Shown: one piece after another, positions 1 through 11,285 of the stretch
Position numbering within the stretch: the stretch's first letter is position 1
How the letters are laid out: each line of letters opens with the position of its first letter
Assembly (NCBI RefSeq): GCF_041146395.1
Contig: NC_090989.1
Location: 49,130,501 to 49,194,500, forward strand
DNA length: 64,000 bases
Source: Eulemur rufifrons
Taxonomy: Eukaryota > Chordata > Mammalia > Primates > Lemuridae
Direction: 5' to 3'
Position numbers and translations under genes: made by a program
The notes under the pieces: model-generated
What the model was told of the DNA's origin: nothing
Seen by the model: the letters and a program-made list of their open reading frames with translations, nothing else
Databases searched by the model: none

Positions 1-1482
1 TATTTGCATGACATCTCATTCCTATTCATTACTTTACACACTATAGAACAAAAGTAAAAACATTTGGTCATTCAGAACATTTTTCTTACCAATGTAACTG
101 ACTTTTAATACATTTTCAAAGTAGAATATGGTTAACGCATTGGATGTACTGTCAATAAACTAGACTTACTATTTAATCTTAGATTCTGACAAGATACAAG
201 TTAGTTAGTTAACTACTTGAGCCACAAACCAAATAAAACTACCAGTCCTTTGTTTTCATTACCACAATTTCTCAAAATCTCTTGTAAAATGTGAAATATC
301 TTTATATTTTGCCATTTAAGTGCCTGTTTTTTTCACAATCCATTGAAAGCATGAAGTTGTTCTCTTGACTTTTCTCCCTAAACTTTTATACAATATCCTT
401 TACAATCAAATGTGGAATGTAACCTCAGAATAGGGGCTATCATACTGTCTTTAAAATAATTATGCTAAATCTCAATTTTACAGTAATCCACATGCTTCCC
501 ATAAGACATCCATATTAAGCATGTCACATTCAAGCATGTGACTCAAACAGATTTACATTTTGAACAAAATATTTTTTATGTCATATTCTATTGGTGAACA
601 TCATTACCTTAAAACTTGGTGATACCTATAAAATTCTATTCACCTTCTTCTTTTAAATTTTGCACTTCTTTTTATCACTCAAAATTAATATTCATAGCCT
701 CTCTTCTCTGCTATTTCCTACTGATAATTATTATGCTTCTTCTTCAGCCACATATCTGTAATATTCACTAAAATTTCTTGAGCTGGGTATGTCTCATTTT
801 TCTCTTTGAGTACTTGTTTCTAACCTCCACATTACACAATCTATATTTTGTCAAGAGCTCGCTTTCTTGATATTAGTATCCATGGAATTGAATCCTTTTT
901 ATGATATCATCTAATGTACCATTCATACTTTTTCCTTTCTAAAAATATCGACCAGGGAAGAGATAAAAATGCCATATGGGTTTCAAAGTCTTTTGATCCA
1001 TAAATAGGATTTCAAAGCTTGGCTTGACATTATTTCTCATACAAATCAAAACACTGATTATGTTCAACAAGTGTGAAGAGCCTGTTTCTCCTCAAACTTG
1101 TGTTTCTGATGTCTGTTCTCCACATTACTGCAAGATTTATCTTTCCAAAACAGAAGTGTGATTTTGCCAATATTTGTAAAGATATGTACAGTCACAAAGC
1201 ATTTAACACATAGATCTCCTTTTGCTCTGGTTTTATACTTTGAGTTTTCCTCTTTACTAGTTCACCTAGACTGCAAACTATTTTTGCAACTGTAAACAGT
1301 GCCTTACCCCAATATATATACATATATATATATATCCATTACACTTAGAACACCCTAATTATTCTTAAGTTTCTGTGGTTTTTGAATGCTTAATAAGTCT
1401 TGAAAGGATACTGCTTTATGTTGCAATGCTTTATATTGAATTTTTTAGATGTATAATGCAGTGTGTTGATAAAATCCCACAC
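1..1482. other. AT-rich sequence with no recognised gene
   Basis: I see no coding exon, RNA gene or clearly classifiable repeat here. The only local structure is a short (TA)n microsatellite near 1312-1336. Confidence 0.5.
1312..1336. repeat. (TA)n simple repeat
   Basis: Alternating TA/CA dinucleotides interrupted by single C bases, about 25 bp long. Confidence 0.8.
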
Positions 1483-1496
1483 AAGAAATGAAATTT

Positions 1497-1818
1497 TTTA
1501 TTTATTTTTATTTTTATTTTTATTTTTTATTTTTTTTTGAGACAGAGTCTGACTCTGTAGCCCTGGCTAGAGTGCTGTGGTGTCAGCCTAGCTCACAGAA
1601 ACCTCAGACTCCTGAGCTCAAGCAATCCTCCTGACTCAGCCTCTGAATAGCTGGTACTACAGGCACACACCACCACGCCTAGCTAATTTTTTCTATTTTT
1701 AGTAGAGACCGGGTCTTGCTCTTGTTCAGGCTGGTCTTGAACTCGTGACCTCAAGCAATCTTCCTGTCTCAGCCTCCCAGAGTGCTAGAATTACAGGTGT
1801 GAGTCACTGTGCCTGGCT
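1497..1818 (-). mobile_element. Alu SINE, minus strand
   Basis: A dimeric Alu read in reverse: a T-rich tail (about 1497-1537), then 'GAGACAGAGTCTGACTCTG', and an end at 'GTGAGTCACTGTGCCTGGCT'. The 14-bp target-site duplication AAGAAATGAAATTT flanks it at 1483-1496 and 1819-1832. It is moderately diverged from the younger copies in the window. Confidence 0.93.
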
Positions 1819-1832
1819 AAGAAATGAAATTT

Positions 1833-3727
1833 GTACTGTCCAATTACAGGTCCTCGTTCTGGTAGTAACCAAATCCTATGCAAAAGTGTTGTCACTAACC
1901 ATAATGGTCTCATTAGAGAAGAGTAAAATCATTCTTCCATTCTGTCAAACCTGTTTTTCTGTGACTGTCAAAGAATATGGCTAAATAAATGAGCCAGTGA
2001 GGTGGAATGAAGTGAATAAGAGGATATGAAGCATGTGAGATGGTGCTTCTTTCTCTAAAATCCCAATATATTCTCTATAAGAAGGTACTCATTTACTTTA
2101 TATTAGTCTTATTATTCAGAATTTCTTAGCTTTCTTTATTCCTTCTGCATTTTGTTCCTTCTCTTACCAACTTTGTGACATTTTAAAAAAATGATTAAAA
2201 TGATGTAAGTGACTTAAAAGAGCTCATGGTCCAGTTATTCAAGTGGGAGAAAGTACATGAGTACACAACTAAAACACAGCATACAACCTATAATAAGGGG
2301 CCTGACAAGTGCAGAGCTTTGGGATATTGAAGCTCACTTGGAAAAGGCCAGGGAATGCTTCATAGAGAAAGGAATATGTAAGCCGTACCATTAGGAGTTC
2401 GGGGGCCAGTTCTGGAGCATAGATTCCATGTAAATCACAAAGCATGTACAGTGGGGTAATGAGAGAAGGCATTCAATGGCTGCATCAGTTCTGAACTGCT
2501 GGAATTACAGATGGGACTTAGGAAATAAGGGAAGAATAGATTTTACAGGTGATGTTGAGCCAAATAATGAAGAGACTAAAGAGTTTGAATATCGCCCTGA
2601 GCTATGAACATTTTACAAGCATGGAGTGACATGATTAACTTTATGCTTAAAAAGATAACTCAAGGGAAAGTACATGTTGTAGAATGGAAGATGGAGAGGT
2701 TCAAAGAAGATTGCTCAGACCAGAAATGCTAAAATTTTGAACAGAGAGGCTAACAAATAACCAATGTATGGAAACTGTGTATAAATAAATGCAAGAAGAC
2801 ACTGAAAGGCAAGCACAAATATCATGACATGTTTTGTCTGTAAACATAAAAGTGACAAATTTTACTAATTACTTCAAAAAATATAACTAAGCAAAAATGA
2901 GATTACATCTATCCCCTCTAAATGTAGCATACATATTAAAACATAATCAACTTGTAGGTATATCTTGATTCTTTGTGAACTTTATATTGTCCTCAACTAT
3001 GTCATTAATTGTTATTTCTGTCTGTAGATAGCCTCGGGCCAGTGTACTCACTTCATACAGTTACGAAGAAGTCACATTTGCAACCAACTAATGAGATCTA
3101 AGAAGCAGAGAACACCTTTAGTCATTTAAGAACCCAAAATGATATGCATAGTGCCTGGGAGTACAGACAAAAATCCTTGAGGATAAAGTTGGCACCTGTG
3201 TCCTACTTGCTGGCAGCACAGCCAAAGAGGTGACATAAACTTGTGCTCTCCTCACATGTGCTGTTGCGAGAAAGACAGATCTCTGATAGCCAAGTTCTCA
3301 GCCTTGCTGAGACTTGAGGGGCCAAATTACTAACTCATGTCTCTTCCTCTTCCAAATTTGAAATCAAATGGCAAATCAGAGCAGAGAAATAAAGATTAAA
3401 ATATCATAAATGTGTGGGCATTTTGTCCTGGCATTTGTCCCCAGAATTGACCTCTTTCTCCTAGTGTCAGATGGATCTAAACAACTACTAGCTTTGTACT
3501 AGTCCAGAGCCTTCCCCTGTAAACTTACTAGTCAGAGGAGTGGAGAAGTAAACATTATGAGGACAACATACTGCAAAAGAAAGGAATCAGAAGAGGCTGA
3601 TCGCATCTTCAGCTTCTTCTCCAAACCCTTCTTCAGTAGAAAGTAATGAGTGAGGATGGGGAGAAAAGGAGAAGTATTCATCTTTAAAAATTTATGAAGT
3701 AGAAGATATAAGGGCCCCTTTATATCC
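1833..3727. other. Unassigned sequence, possible ancient repeat inside
   Basis: No gene is recognised. About 2240-2760 contains phrases such as 'GGAAAAGGCCAGGGAATGCTTCAT' (shortened here to its theme) that are common in old mammalian interspersed repeats, but I cannot assign a family. The rest is AT-rich with no visible organisation. Confidence 0.35.
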
Positions 3728-3935
3728 AGTGGTTCTCACTTAAGAGTTGTAATCCCATCCCCCTAGGGGAATTGAGATAAGTGTAGTAGCAACTTGTGGT
3801 TGTCATTTGACTGGGAAATCCTATTTACACTTGTTTCCTGAAACAGGAAATGTTGACTATCCTCCCTTAGCCTGTCAAAGTGAAAACTTGTCCTGACCGA
3901 AATGTTAAGGAAACACCATTGGAAAACACTATTGG
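3728..3935. mobile_element. Possible hAT/MER20-like DNA transposon relic
   Basis: The left end reads 'CCAGTGGTTCTCACTTAAGA' and the right end ends in 'CACCATTGGAAAACACT'. This resembles the 'CAGTGGTTCTCAA' and 'TTGAGAAACACTG' inverted termini of MER20-like hAT elements. The length of about 200 bp also fits. Divergence is high, so the assignment is tentative. Confidence 0.45.
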
Positions 3936-5644
3936 AACCCAACTCTGAAGGGCCTTCTAGTCCTCATTAAAGTCAACAAACTTCTATTGTTTTTTTGAAA
4001 ACTATAAAACATATAATTTTTTCTCCTATGTGGTAACATGTTTCAGGTCTCTTTTGTGAATGAGATGTATTAGTGGAAATATCAAAGAATTTTGCCATCT
4101 GTTTATTATGTGTCTATAATGTATATCTACAGTTAGAGTCATTTCAAATGTATAAGCTAATTGAGAAATGTGCTTCTGAGGTATGGAAGTGTTAAAGATG
4201 AGCTGAGTAGAGCATAATATGAAATCTAAAAGAGTGAAAGGAATATACTCCAAAATTTAATATGTTTATAGTAGACTTTATACAGTAATTTTTAAAAACT
4301 CAGCCCATCAGCAGGAATGAGAGTATTTTGAAATTCTCTGTGATTGGTTCCACTATCCAAATGATTAAAATAAGGTTGTGTTGCATATCTGTTATTAAAC
4401 CTATATCATGCAGAGATAATTAGCTGTTTTGAAAGTAATAATAATTTTTAAAATCCTCTTAAGAATTAATCTTCTGTAATGAGTAAAGCTAAAATAGTCA
4501 GACAAGCTGAATTAAATGTTCTTTTCTATCATGCCTATTCTGTTCAACATTCCAGTGCATTTGAGTACTTGCTTATTTTTGTTTGTTTGTTTGATCCTTA
4601 TTTTAAATGCTTTCTGAGATAGGAGAAGTACTCTCTGCTCTCCATCCAAACTTTTAAAATCTTTCCTACTCTTGTCTTTGACAGTCCTGTTGATATTGTC
4701 TTCAGAAGTAGAATTTAAGATCATTTTTTTAAGTAATATGAAATTAAAATGCCTGTCAGAGTTCAGGATTTGGACAGAGAATGATAAGTGTCAAGTTTGG
4801 GGGAGTCAGAAATTATTTTTAATTTGGTAGAAAATAGAGACAGATGAATCTGAAATACCTTTAGCATATTATGTAAAGAGTGTAACATAATTAGTAAGGT
4901 TCCTTTATGGATTAATGAGAGTTCACTAGTCAAAAACCGGAAGCTTCTTATTAAAACCATCAACTATAATAGGACAAAAATACTTAAAAGTTATAAAATG
5001 AAATATGTAACAATAACTAAGAAAATGTTATATAAAGTTTATTAAAAAAATCTTGAGTTAGAAATAAGTTGATAATGTAAATATATAATAAAAATTAGTG
5101 AACCTGAAAAAGAACTGTAAAATTCCTGTAATTTTGTATGTTTTATCTTATTTTACTTTGCAACTTTAAGATCACATACCAAAGGATATAACAAAATAAT
5201 AGAAGAGTAAAAATTAGTTTTACAAGTGTGTAATATGTTTATGTGTGTATTATATCATTAAATCTGACAAAAAGTATATGGAATATTGATAAGTCCAAAA
5301 TAACAAAGATTTTGAAAAAAAAATGTAGGAAAAGTGGAATTAAAAGAATGAAACTCCTATGTAGTCCCTACTACTTAAGGATTTCTTAAGTTACTATGAA
5401 ATTATAAAGTTACAATTCATCAGATTCTGGTGAATTAATTGGTTGATATAAAGTTTCATTGTACTTCAAAAGGAACTCTGTGAATAAAGCAAGCCTCAGA
5501 TTATATACACACATGGACTTTTTAAAGTATCTATATTAGAGGAGTGAAGATGGCATTGAATGTATCCATTTATGCAATTTTCCTAAATGACATATTATCA
5601 AAGCTTCTAAGAAATAGAATTAAATACTTGCAATTTATGCCCCC
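3936..5644. other. AT-rich sequence, nothing recognised
   Basis: Both strands are broken by many stops. The short open frames show no family resemblance. No repeat boundary, duplication or splice-like exon stood out. Confidence 0.5.
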
Positions 5645-6352
5645 TCTCTCTTAGGATTCAACCCCCTTGTTATCTGTTAGGGGATTTTTTTATCTCCTGG
5701 AGGGGATAAGCAGTGGTTTGACTGCTGGCCTCCAAGTTCTGCCCCAGCAGCCCAGTTGTGTTAACATTTGTAAGTGTAGTAAGTGTCACATTTAAGGAAT
5801 GTGTCAGACTCATTTTTACTTCTGGACCTATTCTGAGACCATTGATAGAGATGGCAATGGGTATTTCTACTGTCTAAATCATAGTAGCATTAGGTAGATA
5901 GCAAGGCATTCCGGGTCTCCTAGGGACAAAAGTGGATGCTGCTGTGATTCACTCCCCAAATGGGCTTTCAGAGAGGCTGATGGGATAGCTCCATGCTCAG
6001 TAAGACTCAGGTCATGCAGCTCCCAACTGTCCAATGAAAGTGGTTCCATGCTGATGTCTAAGCCACTAGAGGTCACAATCCAGGTACTATAAAGCAGGAC
6101 CACTGCCCATAACCAAGTCCCTTTTTGTGCCCTTCCTTTTCTCTCCCTTTGCTGTGACAGTGGGTCTGGTTGTCATCTTGTCATCGGTGGCATATGTATC
6201 ATGTTCTGTAAACCTCTATTTTGCTCTTGCCCAATAAGCCTATCTTTCTCTCCTCGATAAACCTAATTTTTGTGTTTTCTAACTTTGGTGTGTCTGGTCA
6301 TTCTACGGCCATGGGTGCACCAAGAACTAACATTTCAGACTAAAACCGGACA
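5645..6352 (+). mobile_element. Putative solo LTR of an endogenous retrovirus
   Basis: The layout is LTR-like on the plus strand. It has a TATA-like TATAAA at 6088-6093, a pyrimidine-rich stretch, AATAAG/GATAAA hexamers near 6233-6265, and a U5-like segment ending in 'ACTAAAACCGGACA'. It starts near 'TGCCCCCTCTCTC'. No clear target-site duplication was found, so the ends are approximate. No retroviral coding sequence lies beside it. Confidence 0.42.
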
Positions 6353-6589
6353 GTAAGTTGCTCATTAACTGTATAGATTTTTATTAGAAAAAAAAGAAAA
6401 AAGATAATTCCAGGTAAGTTTTTATGATCAGAAAATTACAAGTAAAATACCACCAACTTTTATAAAAATTAACCGTTTTAGCAATTTAATCTTCTGTGAT
6501 ACAGTAGAAAACCTGAGAGTCTCAAGGAGCAGTAACAGATTTAATCTATCTCAGTGTGTTTATCTTGACTTTTACAAGTTGGACACCGC

Positions 6590-7360
6590 TGTGAAATACA
6601 TACAAACATTTATTCTGTCCCTAAACCAGGGGTGGGGAGAGAGGGGGTTATAGGAGCCTCACAGAGGAGGACAGGGCTCCTGGGAAAGACAGTGTCCAAG
6701 GCCAAAGGCTCTGGGGCGGGTCGTCTCGATGGCGGAGGGGCGGGAGGTGGGGGGTAGAGTTCTGGCGGTCAGCTGCCCCAGGGCACACAGAGCCCTCCGG
6801 AGCTCGAGGTCCAGGCCCACACGGAGCTGGGTATGGCCCCTGGGCCCGGGCTTGAGTCTGGTTCACACCCACCCCCAGCCCCTAGGAGGGAAGGCAGCAG
6901 CGGGTCATGCCCCCCAAGTAGGGATGGTTTAAATTAAAAATAATACAAATAACAATACAAAATAAAAAAAGACATCAACTATATCAGACAAACCCGTAAC
7001 AGCACCCTGTCCGCCCATTCCCCCAACCCACATCAGGAGGACACGGGATTAGGACCTGGCTGGGAGTGCTGGGAGGGGCAGGTGGGCACAGGTGAGGGTG
7101 GGGCCAGTTGAGTCAGCAGCAGCCTCCAGAGAGGACAAAGTTTTGGGATGGGTAGAGAGGAGGGACAAGAGAGAGGAGCCGCAGCAGGGGCTCAGAGCTT
7201 CAGGGTTGGCGTTGGCTTTTTTTTCTCTTGTGCTGCGGGCTAGTCCTGTTCTCTTAGAGAGGTGGACAGGGTTAGTTCTCTAGGTTTATCGCACTTTTTT
7301 GAGAGGCCTGGGGCTAAGGATGGGCGGGGCAGCAGGCGAGCAGCAGCCACCGGGGAGTCA
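6590..7360 (-). other. 3' UTR of the REXO1-like retrogene
   Basis: A GC-rich stretch continues downstream of the stop codon at 7361-7363, with no intron and no interrupting repeat. It resembles the REXO1 mRNA 3' UTR and ends at a canonical AATAAA on the minus strand. It has an A/T-rich tract at about 6930-6970. I see no poly(A) tail beyond the signal, which is unusual for a young L1-mediated retrocopy. Confidence 0.6.
6609..6614 (-). terminator. Polyadenylation signal AATAAA of the REXO1-like retrogene
   Basis: The plus strand reads TTTATT, which is AATAAA in the gene's orientation. It lies about 750 bases downstream of the stop codon and close to the low edge of the GC-rich block. Confidence 0.6.
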
Positions 7361-9283
7361 TCACTTGCTCCTGGCGTCTTCTCGGACCTTCCAGAACACC
7401 AGGCTCAAGCAGGCGGCGGCGTCCTCATTGGAGTTGTGCCCATCCACGTTGTCCTGGATGATCTGTCTGAGGTAGCTCGCAGTGAGATTCCGCAGGGAAC
7501 GCTTGTAGGGGAGGCCCAGGTAGTGGGGGAAGAGCACAGACGTGTCCACCACAGTGCTGTGGATGACCTTCAGGGCCAGCAGGTCGCTCTCCAGGCTGTG
7601 TCCAATGAGGATGGTGTCTGCGCTGAACATGCTCAGCAGGGCTGCCTGGACGTCCCGCAGCCTGATGCTTGTGTTGGCGAGGTCAGCCTCTGTCACCCCT
7701 GAAAACCTGGTGTTATAGTCGACGATCTCGTTGACGGGCTTGACGAAGGTGTCATAAACCACTTGCATCTCTGCGTTGACCACCGTGACACGGGTCACCT
7801 CCAGGCCGTACGTGGTGTAAGACATCTCACAGTCCAGGGCGTAGATTCCTGGGTGGGCGTCTTCTGAGAGTCCCTTCTTGAAGGTCTTCACGAAACCCTC
7901 AAGGTTTTCTTTCCGGCCGTCCTGCACATGTTGCTTTGCGACCTGACAGCCCCCAGAGCCGGGGCCAGCCAGGCAGCACGTGTACCGTGTCTCCCAGCGT
8001 CCTGCCACTGGGTTCTGGCGGAGCCGTCCCCAGTGGTAATGACACTTCTCATCACGGACACAGCGGCCGGAGGAGGACACAAGGTACTCAGTGCCACAGC
8101 GGCAGCAGATCCTGCAGGAGCCCCGGGGCTGCTGCTTCTTGGCGGTGAAGATGACGGCACCCCTAGGCCTCTTGGGGTGCGGGAAGGGGTAGCCATTCTC
8201 CTTAAGCTGGTCCTCTGTGAGCAGGTACTCCTTCAGGCGGCTGTATAGGGCGACCCTGTTGAGCCCGGGCACGGCGCTGGGGACAAGGCCTCGCAGCTTC
8301 CTAAGGGCGCTCCTGGCCACATTCAGGTAGATGTTCTTGCTGGGGCTGCGGTCGTAGGCCACCTTCTCCTCGTTCAGCGCCTTCTCTACGGCCTCCTGGT
8401 TGGAGGCACAGAACTTCAGACACTCCTCGATGAAGAGGAGGAGATAGCGCCGCCGGAGGACGGTGGGTACTTTGTCCTCAAACTCTTTTAGGATAATGAG
8501 TTTCTTTAAACTCTGTAAGGACCCGCTGGGAGCGACCGGCTTGGGAGTGACGGTGTTGGTGGTTTTGGAGGTTTGGGATGCCATCTTGGATAGTGTGCGT
8601 GTCTGCAGCGGCTGGCGGCCGGACTCTGGACCACGGGAAGGCTGGCTACCGCTGGCCGCGAGGGTCCTCTTGGCACTTGGGGGTGCTGTGACCAAGTAGG
8701 GTTTAGGGACGTGGGTGATCCTCTTCTTCTCGCCAGGTGCTGAGATGTGGGATGAAAAGGACTTCTCCGCCAGCTGCACACTGGAGGGCAGGGTGCCTCT
8801 GGGGTTGCCTTTCCCTGGGGCTCCCTCCACAGCGCCGGGGGTCCCCGTCGGAGGGGCTCTGCCGCCACCCTGGCGGGTCGGGCCTTCCTTTCCCTCAGCT
8901 GGCCACCGGGATGGCTGAAGATGGCTTTTTCTTGGTCTCTTCCTGCCGCTCTTCTGCTTGACTGCTGCTGGCCTGTGAGCCCTTCCTGTCCACAAGGGGC
9001 TTCTCCACAGCCTGCCATCAGCTCCACAGGCCTGCGGCCCGTTGGCCGACGGCCTCTGTGCCTGCTGGGCACGCAGGTAGCACATCTCCTGGGCAGTCGG
9101 GGGCCAGGCTGGGGGCGCTGCGGGACCCCTTCTTGGGAGCTTCGCCTGGATGGCGATAAATTCTGCGGCCTGGCTGCACATCTGGGGCTGCCAGAGAGCT
9201 GAGGGGGGTGACTCCCTGGCCACCTCAGAAGCTTTGGGATGCCCTGGTGAGAACCAGCACTGTGCTGTGGCCCTCAACGTCAT
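7361..9283 (-). CDS. REXO1L: REXO1-like (GOR-type) retrogene, intact exonuclease ORF
   Basis: This is a single-exon frame of 640 residues starting at ATG 9281-9283 and ending at TGA 7361-7363. A 669-residue reading would need a TTG start at 9368-9370, so I prefer the ATG. The N-terminal '[14 protein letters not shown]' is like the start of human GOR/REXO1L1 as I recall it. The order is: a low-complexity basic N-terminal part (about 1-170, including a duplicated segment), a REXO1 central region (about 170-380), a Cys-rich zinc-binding-like region with CCRCGTEYL and CHYHWG (about 388-420), then a C-terminal DEDDh RNase-T/REX exonuclease domain (about 480-635). The catalytic set is complete: D484 and E486 (ALDCEM), D567 (HSLESDLL), H616 and D621 (HNSNEDA). 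By homology it would be a 3'-5' RNA exonuclease of nuclear type; REXO1 is known to bind Elongin A. Absence of introns marks it as a retrocopy of REXO1. Expression and selection cannot be judged from the window, so it may be a functional retrogene or a recently neutral one. Confidence 0.8.
   Translation of the reverse strand: MTLRATAQCWFSPGHPKASEVARESPPSALWQPQMCSQAAEFIAIQAKLPRRGPAAPPAWPPTAQEMCYLRAQQAQRPSANGPQACGADGRLWRSPLWTGRAHRPAAVKQKSGRKRPRKSHLQPSRWPAEGKEGPTRQGGGRAPPTGTPGAVEGAPGKGNPRGTLPSSVQLAEKSFSSHISAPGEKKRITHVPKPYLVTAPPSAKRTLAASGSQPSRGPESGRQPLQTRTLSKMASQTSKTTNTVTPKPVAPSGSLQSLKKLIILKEFEDKVPTVLRRRYLLLFIEECLKFCASNQEAVEKALNEEKVAYDRSPSKNIYLNVARSALRKLRGLVPSAVPGLNRVALYSRLKEYLLTEDQLKENGYPFPHPKRPRGAVIFTAKKQQPRGSCRICCRCGTEYLVSSSGRCVRDEKCHYHWGRLRQNPVAGRWETRYTCCLAGPGSGGCQVAKQHVQDGRKENLEGFVKTFKKGLSEDAHPGIYALDCEMSYTTYGLEVTRVTVVNAEMQVVYDTFVKPVNEIVDYNTRFSGVTEADLANTSIRLRDVQAALLSMFSADTILIGHSLESDLLALKVIHSTVVDTSVLFPHYLGLPYKRSLRNLTASYLRQIIQDNVDGHNSNEDAAACLSLVFWKVREDARSK
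8774..9010 (-). repeat. Internal duplication, copy A (inside the REXO1-like ORF)
   Basis: About 237 bp that match 9678-9891 in the same orientation. Shared blocks include 'CACACTGGAGGGCAGGGTG', 'GGGGCTCTGCCGCCACCC' and 'GAAGATGGCTTTTTCTTGGT'. It sits between the parts of the ORF matching REXO1 'RAQQAQR' and 'LAEKS', so it encodes about 80 extra residues (roughly 82-168). Confidence 0.85.
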
Positions 9284-10815
9284 GCTTCCTTGGCTCCTGG
9301 AGCAGCTGTCTGGCCCTACTCTGCCGAGTGCTGGCTGCTCTGAGTGCCAGCGCTGCGCTCTCGGTTTCAATATATAGGCAGAGGATGGGTGGGACTACCC
9401 AGGCCCCTGATTAGGTCGGCACTTAATCCATTCTAATTTAACCTAATCTGCCGAATCCAGCTTCTGAATTCGAAGGCCCTCCCCCAGGGCAGGGTCTGGT
9501 GATGGTATGGCCGGGACTCCTGGTTGCTAACCTGAGAGCCAGGATCTCTGCTTCTCCCGTGCTAAGTCACTGTCGCTGCACAGCGCACTACAACTACTGC
9601 TGTCTCTGGACCTGAGGGGGAAACCAAGCCTCAGAGAGGTTGGCCAACTGGAGCCAGGACCTGGGCCAGGCAGCCTGCTGCACACTGGAGGGCAGGGTGG
9701 TTCCGGGGCGGTCTCTCCCTGCTGTGCCCTCCCCAGCGCTGGCGATCCCCAATGGAGGGGCTCTGCCGCCACCCTGGCGGGTCGGGCCTTTATTTCCCAC
9801 TCAGGTGGCTGAAGATGGCTTTTTCTTGGTCCTTCCCGGCTGCTCCGCCTTATGCCTGCTGCTGGCCTGTCCATTAGGGGCTTCTCCACAGGCGGTTGTC
9901 GGCCTTTGTCCTTGGTCTTGTCTTTCTTCCTGGCACCATTCTTGTGCCCGAGGGCTGGTGGGGTTCCCCTCTTCTTCCTCTTGGGTGTTCCCTCCTGGAG
10001 GCAGCCCCAATCCTGTGAAGCCCTGGTTAGGGAGGAGGGCTTGGCGGGGGGCGCCCTGTCTGGGCTCTATGGGGGTGGCCCGAGGTCCCCCACACATGGC
10101 ACTGCAGGACCTGAACCGTGGCGGCATCATCTTCAGTGTCGGACAACACAGCGTTGCAGCCACCAAAAGAGTCGAAGGGCTTCTTGAAGGCAGGCATGTA
10201 GGGCTTGCTGCAGCGGGAGCCTCTGGGCCACTTGGTGGCGCTCTCTCGTCGCTGGAGCTGGCCCAGGTGAGATGCCGGCCGAGTAGTTGGAGTACGGGTG
10301 GTCCTCCAGATCAGTGGCTGGCTTGGAGTTGTCCACCTAATACTTGCCGCTGGGGACAGGGAGGCTGTGCTGTCGGGGCTGGCTCACAGCCTTGGGCACA
10401 TACTCCAGGGCGCCGTCGCCCCCTCCGCCTGTGCCCGGGCCCTTCTCCAGGGATGCCAGTGAGTACCTGCTGCCCAGCTCAGCAGGGGTGGCCAGCGGGG
10501 TGGGCAGGAAGCCCGCATCAGGGTTTAACAGGCCGCGGCTGCTGGAGCTGTAGGCAAAGGCCCGCGGAAAGGTGTCCTCTTCCAGGCTCTCAGCGTTGCT
10601 GGCAGTGGGGTCGCCGGGAGCCAAGGGGGAGCCTCGCCAAGCTGTACTGGCGGGCGGTCTCCAGCAGCTCCACTTCGCTCAGCCCGGCCTTGGTGACCTG
10701 GTGGACTCGCTCCAGCTCCTACACATCCGAGCGCGGCTAGTCCCCTCGGCCCAGGGCGCCATTCTCCCTCTGTTCGGGGGACTTGGGCAGCTCAGAGTTG
10801 TAGGGGTCCTAACTC
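9284..10815 (-). pseudogene. REXO1P: Decayed REXO1 N-terminal sequence upstream of the retrogene ORF
   Basis: The minus strand carries recognisable REXO1 N-terminal and central sequence, in order: 'YDPYNSELPKSPEQRENG' near 10815-10750, 'LEYVPKAVSQPRQHS' near 10370, 'VDNSKPATDLE' near 10330, and '[10 protein letters not shown]' near 9805. It is broken by in-frame stops (a TAG at about 10736-10738 among them) and frameshifts. REXO1 exon 1 sequence is absent, so homology starts around residue 50 of the parent. This stretch may now act as the 5' leader or promoter region of the intact frame at 7361-9283, but nothing in the sequence proves that. Confidence 0.72.
9678..9891 (-). repeat. Internal duplication, copy B (REXO1 upstream region)
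   Basis: This is the apparent source copy of the segment repeated at 8774-9010. It lies in its expected REXO1 position, around 'TKKKPSSAT', within the decayed upstream sequence. The two copies differ by several substitutions and indels, so the duplication is not recent. Confidence 0.85.
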
Positions 10816-11285
10816 AGCCCTTCGACTGCAAAAGTGACTCTGTAGATGGGATTAAACCTCCCTCGCTGATGGGGCCATGAACAGACTGAGCTTTCTGGAA
10901 AGCAGATTTGTAACAATCCTGAGCAGTTCAAATGTCGTGACCCTCAGACTCAGAATTCTAAGAATCCATCCCACAGAAACAGACATACAGACGTGTCTCC
11001 TGCAGCACTCAGAGCAAAGTGGCCGTGCGTACACAGGCCAGTGGCTTCCCCTCCCTGGGCCTCTGTTTCCCGGTTTCCTCATCTGCTGCCTGGGAAGTGG
11101 CTGATCCCCCCACCCCCCAGGGGCCCCAGCTGATAGGAGCAGTCAAAGGCCAGGGAAGAAGCCAGTGGAGTATAGCCTGGTACCTCTTGCCCAGGGCCCA
11201 CCCGGGCTCCCCCCCACACCCCGCTCCTCCCTCGCGCTGAGGTCACCACTGCCCACACCTCAGGGACCTCCAGCTGCCACCATCT
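10816..11285. other. GC-rich flank of the REXO1-like block
   Basis: GC-rich sequence continues about 470 bp past the last REXO1 homology, then stops abruptly at an AT-rich region. About 10900-11000 looks like an old L1 3' ORF2 fragment. About 11040-11105 ('GGCCTCTGTTTCCCGGTTTC') resembles a MIR on the minus strand. It could be genomic flank carried along when the locus was copied at the DNA level. Confidence 0.4.

Noticed and set aside
7262..8248. Several plus-strand open frames opposite the exonuclease domain
   Set aside because: They are antisense shadows of the intact minus-strand frame.
8506..9072. Minus-strand frame of 188 residues
   Set aside because: It overlaps the 640-codon frame in another phase and lacks its domain; it partly reads a REXO1-like frame of the duplicated segment but is not a separate gene.
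9640..10740. A long plus-strand open frame (366 residues) across the REXO1-like block
   Set aside because: It is antisense to recognisable REXO1 sequence; GC-rich DNA lacks chance stops. It resembles no family.
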